Positions 32,650 through 38,247 of a stretch of 38,247 nt of DNA are shown here, in pieces. Made by a program: the position numbers and the translations under genes. The notes beneath the pieces are model-generated. The model was not told the DNA's origin and ran no database searches. It was given only the letters and a program-made list of their open reading frames with translations. Positions within the stretch are counted from its first letter, which is position 1; each line of letters starts with the position of its first letter. Source of the stretch: a virus; the IMG/VR virus record IMGVR_UViG_3300012931_000043, positions 1 to 38,247 of that record; one strand, given 5' to 3'.

Positions 32650-34145
32650 GCCCTCACCTCGACATATCCGCCCGGCGCATCGGGAACGTGGCGGTTCTGC
32701 CAGTTGGAGAAGCCAGATGCTTGACGGCCCTTCGTCAATGCTCTTCCTTTTTGGTGAACGGGGTAGGCAAACGACAGGGCCAAGGCGTCCCCGCGCCCAG
32801 GAGACGGCAGGCCGCGCTTTTTCATATCCTTCTTGGCCTCTAATTGGAGGATTCCGTCACCGCGCGGGATCATTTCGGGGCCGATTAGATCGTTATAGAG
32901 CACGGTATCCTTGGGGATGCTGCCGCCCTCCTTGAGCCAGTCCCGCATCGCCTTCCACATTTCCGCACGCTTGTTCAGGCACCCGGGCCGCAAGGGCTTC
33001 TCCGCAAACCAAACTAGTCGCCAGTTGATGCGCTTGAGCAACTTACCGGCCGAGTAAATGCCCGTCCCGTACCCGGCATCGATGAACACGGCATCGGCAT
33101 TAATGGTGTCCTCAATGTCAGCGATGATGGACGCGACCTGCATGTCGTTATCGTTCTTGGGGATCACACGCATGATCTCAAACTTAATCCCCTGACGCAT
33201 ACCGATGACCAATTCATCGTCCCCTTCCCACGCAGGGTCACAAGTGATGATCTTTGGGGCGAAGGAATACTCTTGAATCCGCACTTCTCGCCCATACGCC
33301 TTATCAACATCATCCACGCTGATAAACTGGCGCATCGACAAGGACGGGAATATCCCACGAACACGGACCTTTACGAAATCGCTATCGAGTCCGTAGTCGT
33401 CAATCCACTCCTGGATTTTTTCTTTGTTGGTGTGCCGGCTATCCCGGCTATCGATCTGCCGCGTTACCCATCGGTGGCGGAACTTCCCGAAACACTCCTT
33501 GAACCGGCCGCTATTGCGGGTAGGGTTGCCAAACACACACCAAATCAGTTCAGTCCCCTCATCGGTCAGGGCCCCCTCGGAAACCTCATAGATCACGTCG
33601 GGGATTGCAGAGCCCTCATCAAACAGGAGAAGCACCCGCTTGCCTTTGTTATGCAGACCGGCGAATGCCTCTGTGTTTTTTTCACTCCACGGAACCTGAT
33701 CGATCCGCCATGTCCTGGAGTGATTGGGATCGACCGAGAACAATGACGTGGCGGTCATGGTGAACCAGTGGCGGTTGATAGCCAACCGGTGCCATTTTGA
33801 TAGCTCAGCCCAGGTCTTTGTTTTTAACTGGGTCTCGGTGTTGGCCGTGACGACACCCTTGCAGTCCTCGCACGTGCTCATTGCCCACAGGATGATCCAT
33901 GAGACGAGGGCGCTCTTACCTATCCCGTGCCCTGAAGCGACGGCGATCTGGATGGCCTCTTCCGGGGTAATTAGGCCATTGCCGATAGCCGTCAGGATCT
34001 CTACCTGCCAATCATCAGGGCCGTCCTCGTTTGCGAGTTCCCCTGTCCCCCAGGGAAACGCGAAATAGACGTATGACAGCGGGTCGTGCACCATCGTGCA
34101 GACCTGGTCTATGAGCTCATTTTCCGCTTTGTCAATTTTCGCCAT
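32646..34145 (-). CDS. terL: large terminase subunit
   Basis: 499 residues. Walker A G72-H-G-I-G-K77-S78, Walker B L-L-L-F-D176-E177, and the downstream RNase H-type nuclease with D303 in T-C-D-P-A-W and D356 in V-F-I-D-A-G. This is the packaging motor ATPase and headful or cos nuclease. It lies after terS in the late operon with a 171-base gap in between. A typical length for TerL. Confidence 0.95.
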   Translation of the reverse strand: MAKIDKAENELIDQVCTMVHDPLSYVYFAFPWGTGELANEDGPDDWQVEILTAIGNGLITPEEAIQIAVASGHGIGKSALVSWIILWAMSTCEDCKGVVTANTETQLKTKTWAELSKWHRLAINRHWFTMTATSLFSVDPNHSRTWRIDQVPWSEKNTEAFAGLHNKGKRVLLLFDEGSAIPDVIYEVSEGALTDEGTELIWCVFGNPTRNSGRFKECFGKFRHRWVTRQIDSRDSRHTNKEKIQEWIDDYGLDSDFVKVRVRGIFPSLSMRQFISVDDVDKAYGREVRIQEYSFAPKIITCDPAWEGDDELVIGMRQGIKFEIMRVIPKNDNDMQVASIIADIEDTINADAVFIDAGYGTGIYSAGKLLKRINWRLVWFAEKPLRPGCLNKRAEMWKAMRDWLKEGGSIPKDTVLYNDLIGPEMIPRGDGILQLEAKKDMKKRGLPSPGRGDALALSFAYPVHQKGRALTKGRQASGFSNWQNRHVPDAPGGYVEVRA

Positions 34146-34165
34146 TTATGGGTTGATCACTCCAC

Positions 34166-34297
34166 TATCAACAAGTAATGTCTCATAAGAGCTATTATGT
34201 ATCCCATTTTATGTCTACTTCTGATTATAAGTGATTGATTTACTTGGTGGAGGAAGTTATCAATAGGATGTTGATAGGTTGATAACTTTTTTATCAA
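34166..34297. repeat. TATCAA/TTGATA iterated and inverted repeats between terL and terS
   Basis: The 171-base gap holds five copies of TATCAA or its complement (34166-34171, 34258-34263, 34271-34276, 34279-34284, 34292-34297). Two of them form a perfect 10-bp inverted repeat AAGTTATCAA (34254-34263) / TTGATAACTT (34279-34288) with a 15-base spacer, followed on the plus strand by a T-run. Candidate terminase (pac/cos) or operator site; a weak plus-strand terminator is an alternative. Confidence 0.6.
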
Positions 34298-34316
34298 CAG
34301 GCTAGGATGTGCTGAA

Positions 34317-34862
34317 TTACCCATTGCGCCCCACTTTCGCCAATCTCTCGCGGGCAGCTTTTAACCTCTCTGTGAGATCTATTCCACCCGAATGTTCCAA
34401 TTTGTCAACCAAGTGTCCCTTGAGCCGTGCGGCAAATTGCACCATGTCTGATTGGATTCCGAGGGCCTCGACTTCTCTAGTCTCGATCACAATTCCCTTA
34501 TCCGAGAAAAACTTTGTTTCTTTTGCCGCACTTAGCTCTTTAATCCGGGCGGCGATGTGATCATCGGTGAGGCCGGCTGCATCGAGAATCTGGTGAAATG
34601 ATTGCTGAATCTTTGGGTTTCCGATGATATCGTCTTGGCGGGTTTTTGCGTAACTATCTGAATACCCGGCATCTTTACAGGCCTGTGTTGTTGACTTCCC
34701 TTCAAGGAGTGATTTTGCTATGATTCTACCCCGCCTTCTGAGGTCTGATTTTGATTTACTGAGTTGTGTTTTTGGCTGGTTCTGTTTTTTTCGATCCCCT
34801 GCGGGGGGCAGGCTCGTGGAACTCGCCTCTGAGTTGGGTGCCACTTTTGGGGGTCGTGCCAT
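34317..34862 (-). CDS. terS: small terminase subunit
   Basis: 181 residues. Basic P/S-rich N-terminus, then R-R-R-G-R-I-I-A-K-S-L-L-E-G-K-S-T-T-Q-A-C and D-A-G-Y-S-D-S-Y-A-K, an N-terminal helix-turn-helix DNA-binding segment. C-terminal helical multimer domain. First gene of the late operon, followed by terL. Weak GGTGACG site before ATG. Confidence 0.8.
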   Translation of the reverse strand: MARPPKVAPNSEASSTSLPPAGDRKKQNQPKTQLSKSKSDLRRRGRIIAKSLLEGKSTTQACKDAGYSDSYAKTRQDDIIGNPKIQQSFHQILDAAGLTDDHIAARIKELSAAKETKFFSDKGIVIETREVEALGIQSDMVQFAARLKGHLVDKLEHSGGIDLTERLKAARERLAKVGRNG

Positions 34863-34887
34863 ATCGTCACCGCGTTTCCGGTTATGT

Positions 34888-35055
34888 TCAGGCCCGGTGT
34901 ATATTCCGGGCTGGTCCCGGCTGGTGTCCGCCTCTCGGCTTGCGTTGTCCAGGCATCGGGGATCTTATGTTTGCTATCGGGTTTGGGTCTGCTGTATTTG
35001 CCGCCCGGTTAAGGGCGGGGTCGGGCTGTCGCCCTCCAAGGTGGATGGTGCCCAT
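34888..35055 (-). CDS. weakly supported 55-residue PG-rich miniprotein
   Basis: ATG at 35055 with GGGGA about 7 bases upstream and TGA 25 bases before terS. Product is P/G/R-rich with no core hydrophobics. The DNA also folds into GC-rich stem-loops, so structured leader RNA is an equal explanation. Confidence 0.3.
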   Translation of the reverse strand: MGTIHLGGRQPDPALNRAANTADPNPIANIRSPMPGQRKPRGGHQPGPARNIHRA

Positions 35056-35351
35056 TTTTTAATTCCCCTTTTATTCTCTATGTAGCAAGCCGTGTAAACC
35101 TCTTTTGATATATGGCTTTGATTTCATTCAGAAACATTTATTTTTTATGTAAAGCTGGGCTTCAGGATTGCCCATCCGTGATAATTCCAGATTTTCCCGT
35201 GATTTTCAAAGTTACCTTAACCTATAATTTCCTTGATGATTCCCCGAAAGTGTATACTTTTTATCCTGTGAGAATCACGGATTCCACCGTTATCCATACC
35301 TGTTAATAATTATCATAATAATATATTATAGGACGCATAATCGGGTAGTTA

Positions 35352-35365
35352 GCCCATTCATGGGC
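35352..35365. promoter_or_regulatory. palindrome GCCCAT-TC-ATGGGC, operator candidate
   Basis: Perfect 6-bp arms with a 2-base centre, ending 3 bases before the -35 of the putative plus-strand promoter. Suits a dimeric repressor or activator site. Confidence 0.45.
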
Positions 35366-35368
35366 CTG

Positions 35369-35397
35369 TTCACAACCTAATTGGCATACTCTATGCT
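35369..35397 (+). promoter_or_regulatory. putative promoter of the plus-strand operon
   Basis: TTCACA (35369-35374), 17-base spacer, TATGCT (35392-35397); five and four of six consensus bases. About 50 bases before the ATG at 35448. Weak but well spaced. Confidence 0.4.
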
Positions 35398-35447
35398 CAT
35401 AATAATCATAAAACGGATCACAAACCCAAACCGAAAGGAGAACGATC

Positions 35448-35918
35448 ATGGACATCAATAACCCGCAACACCTGAGCAATACTATGGAATTCGTAAACGC
35501 CGCAAACGCGACGGAAATCGAGCTTCCCCCGCCCGATGGGACACGAAACAGCACCGGAGGCGCCCACAGATACGCAGATTGTTGGTGGGATGAGCTGGTG
35601 CAATGGGGCAAGGATAACCCGGATAAGTGGATCGGGGATGCCAAAGGAGAGACGCCCAATGCCTCGGAGTTGATCGGCTACCATGTAACGATCAACGATA
35701 TCCCCGCCACGCTTGTTATTATGAGCTATAGCCAGGGCGGATTTGAAAATTGCGTCCTCTATCCCGGACATCTGCAAAACATGGATGACCTCATTGATGC
35801 TTGGTTTGGTGATGAGAGCATTGAGGATTACAAAGAGGGTTGGGAAAACGGGAATTCCCATGCAATCCTTGATTACACCGGTATTCCGGAGGAATGGGAG
35901 GCAGAAAATGAAGCCTAA
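35448..35918 (+). CDS. 156-residue acidic phage protein
   Basis: AAAGGAGAACGATC precedes the ATG, a strong site. Very acidic overall; C-W-W-D-E near 45, W-G-K-D-N-P-D-K-W near 53, and a D/E-rich tail (D-Y-T-G-I-P-E-E-W-E). No motif I can place. First gene of a three-gene operon ending in a terminator; perhaps an early regulator or DNA mimic, inferred from charge only. Confidence 0.6.
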   Translation: MDINNPQHLSNTMEFVNAANATEIELPPPDGTRNSTGGAHRYADCWWDELVQWGKDNPDKWIGDAKGETPNASELIGYHVTINDIPATLVIMSYSQGGFENCVLYPGHLQNMDDLIDAWFGDESIEDYKEGWENGNSHAILDYTGIPEEWEAENEA

Positions 35919-36051
35919 AACCTGCACCTGCCCTAAATGCGGCTACGAATGGGAGCCCCGCAAGGCCAACCCGAAGAGTTGCCCGAACTGTAAACAATAT
36001 TTGCACCGGACTGGGGTTAAGGGTGTACGAAAGGAGGGTAGTAATGAATAA
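35908..36051 (+). CDS. 47-residue zinc-ribbon protein
   Basis: Overlaps the upstream gene by 11 bases. C-T-C-P-K-C-G-Y and S-C-P-N-C-K form a C4 zinc ribbon, then a basic tail (V-R-K-E-G). Likely a small DNA- or RNA-binding factor. Confidence 0.65.
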   Translation: MKPKTCTCPKCGYEWEPRKANPKSCPNCKQYLHRTGVKGVRKEGSNE

Positions 36052-36316
36052 GCACACGCCGGGACCGTGGATTGTGTCAAAATTGGAAAATGAGAACATC
36101 ATATATCCACTTAACCACCCGGAAGAAAATATCTGTGAAGCAGTATGCAATATGGGCAATGCCCGCTTGATCGCCGCCGCTCCGGAGCTTTTGGAGGCGT
36201 GCCAAATTGCCTTAATTACATTGCAAGTAGTTGCGGCCGCAGACCCGAATAACATAGCGGCTAGATTGGATATCAGGAGAATGAAAGAGTCCATCTCCCG
36301 CGCAGAAGGCAAATAA
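36044..36316 (+). CDS. conserved small phage protein (NARLIAAAPELLEA type)
   Basis: 90 residues from ATG at 36044 (AAAGGAGGG upstream, overlapping the previous end). H-T-P-G-P-W near the start and N-A-R-L-I-A-A-A-P-E-L-L-E-A in the middle are the recurring marks of a very common phage protein with no defined function. Ends the plus-strand operon just before the terminator. Confidence 0.8.
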   Translation: MNKHTPGPWIVSKLENENIIYPLNHPEENICEAVCNMGNARLIAAAPELLEACQIALITLQVVAAADPNNIAARLDIRRMKESISRAEGK

Positions 36317-36323
36317 CCACCCC

Positions 36324-36350
36324 GGCCCGGCTCGCCTAGCGGGCCTTTTT
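36324..36350 (+). terminator. rho-independent terminator of the plus-strand operon
   Basis: GGCCCG (36324-36329) pairs with CGGGCC (36340-36345), loop of 10, then TTTTT (36346-36350). Placed 8 bases after the operon's last stop. Its last bases overlap the end of the convergent sigma-like gene. Confidence 0.85.
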
Positions 36351-36696
36351 AAATCTCTCTGAGCGCTCTGAGCGCCCGTAGTGCCTGGGAATGTTTTTCC
36401 GATACTGATTGCCGAGACATCTTTAGAATCTCAGCAATCTCTATGAATGGCAGGTTGATAAAATAATGCATTGATATTATTGTAGCTTGCACACTTGGCA
36501 GGTTTCTCACCCCATCAATAAGCCCCTTTTCGTCCCGATCATCCGGGAATTGCTCAAGCAGCGCCTGGGGGAGGATTTCACATTTAATAGTTTTGCGCTT
36601 AGCTGATTTCTTTTGGATATCCTTATATTTAGGGCATGATAGGCATACCTTTTGCCCCGCTCCGTGATTGTATTGCTCGCACTGGTGGCAGTTCAT
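36349..36696 (-). CDS. zinc-ribbon plus sigma-region-4-like regulator
   Basis: 115 residues. C3-H-Q-C6 and C18-L-S-C21 form an N-terminal zinc ribbon. Residues about 60-110 are a sigma70 region-4 type helix-turn-helix (L-P-S-V-Q-A-T-I-I-S-M-H-Y, then I-E-I-A-E-I-L-K-M-S-R-Q-S-V-S-E-K). Lacks regions 1-3, so it cannot act as a complete sigma. Comparable phage proteins are often suspected late-gene activators. Behind GAGGGG. Leftward operon, end at the terminator. Confidence 0.75.
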   Translation of the reverse strand: MNCHQCEQYNHGAGQKVCLSCPKYKDIQKKSAKRKTIKCEILPQALLEQFPDDRDEKGLIDGVRNLPSVQATIISMHYFINLPFIEIAEILKMSRQSVSEKHSQALRALRALREI

Positions 36697-36707
36697 TTAA
36701 CAGCCCC

Positions 36708-36935
36708 TCACGCCGGAAACGGCTTCCACCCGCCCAACATATCAGACCAAAAGTTATCAGTTACCCTAATCTCTACCGGGCCGCCGGGGTCCGCTAAAAA
36801 TTCAACATCCCCATTGCAGGTCTGGACCTTTATTGATATTTTCTCATATCCAGAATGGAACCTGCACCGCTCATACGCCGCAAATAATTCATCAAGCTCT
36901 TCTCTGGCTGTCCGTAAAAGCGACGTTTCGCACAT
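36708..36935 (-). CDS. 75-residue hypothetical protein
   Basis: GGGGTGGTGG precedes the ATG. Charged helical N-terminus (R-E-E-L-D-E-L-F-A-A-Y-E-R) and beta-type C-terminal part with S-I-K-V-Q-T-C-N-G-D-V-E-F. Not recognised; between the SSB-tail protein and the sigma-like gene. Confidence 0.55.
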   Translation of the reverse strand: MCETSLLRTAREELDELFAAYERCRFHSGYEKISIKVQTCNGDVEFLADPGGPVEIRVTDNFWSDMLGGWKPFPA

Positions 36936-37009
36936 TTCACCACCACCCCATCAATTCCCCGACCCGCCAGATAATCAGATCGGCGCAGAGGATTATGATT
37001 ATCCAACGG

Positions 37010-37255
37010 CTAAAACGGCAGATCATCTTTTTCTTCCTCTGGCTGTAAAACCTCATTGATGTTAACCGCATATCTCCGGTTTATTAAATCCTGCGCTATC
37101 TCGGCGTTTAGGCGGCGGGTTTCCCCTTTTAAAAGCCCTTTGATGTACCGGATGCGCATAAATTCATTATATTTTTCCTTTCTTGGGTTGATCTTGTACG
37201 TTTTCGCTTCCATAGGCCCCCTATATCCGATGTCCTTAAACGTTTCGCCACCCAT
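37010..37255 (-). CDS. 81-residue protein with SSB-like acidic C-terminal tail
   Basis: Ends in E-E-E-K-D-D-L-P-F, very close to the D-D-x-P-F tip that single-strand binding proteins use to recruit partners. Body is a charged helix and a few strands (Y-K-I-N-P-R-K-E-K), too short for a full OB fold. May bind the same sites as SSB or be a tiny ssDNA-binding protein. AGGGTGAG upstream. Confidence 0.6.
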   Translation of the reverse strand: MGGETFKDIGYRGPMEAKTYKINPRKEKYNEFMRIRYIKGLLKGETRRLNAEIAQDLINRRYAVNINEVLQPEEEKDDLPF

Positions 37256-37259
37256 ATTC

Positions 37260-37808
37260 TCACCCTGTTTTTTTCGTCCTGGGTTTCCTGGGAGGTTTCT
37301 TAATTATTGACGCTTCCCGTATTTCTTCAATAATTGCGTCGGTATTTGTTGATAGTGCCCATATTGGTATTCTGATAATTTCGTAGCCCATGCGCCTTAA
37401 GTACACGTCCCGGCTTGTGTCGTGTTTCACCATGCTTTCACTGTGATGGTGTGGCCCATCCAGCTCGATAATCACCCTTTCATTTACGATAAAATCAGCT
37501 GTGTAAGGCCCTATTTTTCTTTGGAATATACATTTAATGTCGTTGTCTGACAGCATCATGAGTAATATTTGTTCGGCTTTACTGTCGGCTGGTTTCTCAA
37601 TCACCGCATTAACTAACTTATCTATGCAAATAAATGCGGGTTTCCGGTAAAACTCTATTGTTTTTGCCCTCACGTGATTACCAAAGGCGTTGACTATTTT
37701 CTCCGGATCACACCCCTCACTGGCCATCTGTTCAATGACTGGCCCGAAGGTTTTTATTGCGTCATCCGTGATCTTTTTCGTAATCTCTTGCATTGAAATT
37801 CCCATCAT
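37260..37808 (-). CDS. DUF559 / Vsr-like PD-(D/E)xK nuclease
   Basis: 182 residues. The C-terminal 105 residues are the nuclease: E79, F-Q-R-K-I-G-P-Y-T-A-D105-F, V-I-I-E115-L-D117-G-P-H-H-H, then Y-L-R-R-M-G-Y-E-I-I-R-I. The N-terminal part is a helical extension. Homologues relate to very-short-patch repair endonucleases and to nucleases of mobile DNA. Overlaps the upstream gene by 47 bases; internal ATGs at 37805 and 37793 are possible. Confidence 0.85.
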   Translation of the reverse strand: MMGISMQEITKKITDDAIKTFGPVIEQMASEGCDPEKIVNAFGNHVRAKTIEFYRKPAFICIDKLVNAVIEKPADSKAEQILLMMLSDNDIKCIFQRKIGPYTADFIVNERVIIELDGPHHHSESMVKHDTSRDVYLRRMGYEIIRIPIWALSTNTDAIIEEIREASIIKKPPRKPRTKKTG

Positions 37809-38247
37809 CCTGTTTCATGATTGTGCAGCAGTACGCCCATGGATTATCTGGGGGGCGTATCAAGCAGCGCATTAGGCATTTCAAGACGGCTCTTTCGTTG
37901 CACCCCCTTTTCAGCATGGCGTTTTTGTAGGCATGAACCTTCAGCCATATTTTTTTTTCGTAAAGCTCATCGGCGGCCCGGTCTATGGTTTCTATGATTT
38001 TTGGTTTTGAGAAGTTTTCTAGCTCTTCTTTTGAGGGCAACCGGAACGGTTCAGATGATTCTTTTAAGCTACTCTTTGAAGGTGAAGATGAAGAAGAAGA
38101 TGAAGAGTTGCCTTCCGGTTGAGGCTTCGGTTTAACCGTGGTTGAACCGTGGTTCACTCTCTTTTCTCCGCTTTTAATTCCTTTTTTCCTTTGATTATCA
38201 ATAAAGTGGGATTGTTTTTCCCTCTCCTTTTCAAGGCGTTCATTAAC
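37762..38247 (-). CDS. replication-type phage protein, 5' truncated by window edge
   Basis: The frame stays open to the window edge (at least 161 residues in view); a GTG at 38157 is an unlikely start. Visible part: basic coiled segment, then a serine-rich linker (seven or more S), and a C-terminal helical domain with L-K-C-L-M-R-C-L and P-P-D-N-P-W-A-Y. This matches the tail half of DUF1376-type or O-like replication proteins, in my judgement. Divergent with the left-edge gene if the molecule is circular. Confidence 0.6.
   Translation of the reverse strand, partial: VNERLEKEREKQSHFIDNQRKKGIKSGEKRVNHGSTTVKPKPQPEGNSSSSSSSSPSKSSLKESSEPFRLPSKEELENFSKPKIIETIDRAADELYEKKIWLKVHAYKNAMLKRGCNERAVLKCLMRCLIRPPDNPWAYCCTIMKQDDGNFNARDYEKDHG

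Larger units (their letters stand above)
34863..35447. other. control region between the leftward late operon and the plus-strand operon
   Basis: About 585 bases without a confident gene. GC-rich part next to terS carries stem-loops GCCCGG/CCGGGC (34892-34911), CCGCCC/GGGCGG (35001-35018) and GGGC/GCCC (35023-35034). Farther right, CCGTGAT occurs at 35176-35182 and 35197-35203 and inverted as ATCACGG at 35274-35280. A 9-bp inverted pair ATCCGTGAT (35174-35182) / ATCACGGAT (35274-35282) is included. The 35305-35335 stretch is almost pure AT with TATAAT on the minus strand (35330-35325). Likely operator, promoter and possibly packaging signals. Confidence 0.6.

Noticed and set aside
34720-35085. 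Plus-strand ORF of 121 codons near terS
   Set aside because: Half of it is antisense to terS and the rest runs through GC-rich hairpins; cysteine/arginine composition is not protein-like.
35112-35306. Plus-strand ORF of 64 codons in the control region
   Set aside because: No ribosome site and it covers the operator-like inverted repeats.
1-38247. tRNA, rRNA, integrase or repressor genes
   Set aside because: I searched by eye for tRNA-like ends, integrase R-H-R-Y motifs and repressor-type genes and found none; the element's edges lie outside the window.

Overview
The window reads as most of the genome of a tailed bacteriophage or prophage, probably with a short (podovirus-type) tail. One leftward gene array carries small and large terminase, portal, scaffold-like protein, major capsid protein, a head-tail adaptor candidate, several very large virion or ejection-type proteins and a lytic transglycosylase. 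I see no tail-tube, sheath or tape-measure gene. I also see no integrase, tRNA, rRNA or CRISPR array. A Gram-negative host is inferred from an O-antigen ligase/polymerase-like membrane protein, a lipoprotein with an M48 peptidase domain, and many Sec-type signal peptides. Both window edges cut genes, so the element continues beyond the window.

Layout. (1) About 1-8910, plus strand: an early-type operon of small, tightly overlapping genes. It starts with a truncated octapeptide-repeat protein and includes a YopX-family protein, several zinc-ribbon miniproteins, a YqaJ/lambda-type exonuclease with a likely annealing-protein partner, and two small exported proteins at its end. (2) 8952-9572, minus: a free-standing HNH endonuclease with its own promoter. 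(3) 9594-34862, minus: the late operon, read right to left from terS and terL through head genes with a GroES gene, portal, scaffold, capsid, adaptor, large virion proteins and lysis. Unusual cargo sits in it: an O-antigen ligase-like gene, five genes with signal peptides, and an M48 lipoprotein gene (16287-16928) on the opposite strand with its own promoter. (4) 34863-35447: a non-coding or weakly coding control region rich in hairpins and inverted repeats. (5) 35448-36316, plus: three small genes closed by a clear terminator. (6) 36349-38247, minus: a second leftward operon with a truncated replication-type protein, a DUF559 nuclease, a small protein with an SSB-like acidic tail and a zinc-ribbon/sigma-region-4 regulator.

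How the parts may work together. The exonuclease pair and the right-end operon look like DNA metabolism. The sigma-region-4 protein is a candidate switch for the late operon. The late operon builds the virion. The most unusual theme is the envelope: at least eight gene products carry an export or lipoprotein signal and one more is a polytopic membrane protein of the O-antigen ligase family. Two insertion-type genes (HNH and M48) have near-consensus sigma70 promoters whose -10 box ends exactly six bases before the start codon, which predicts leaderless transcripts.
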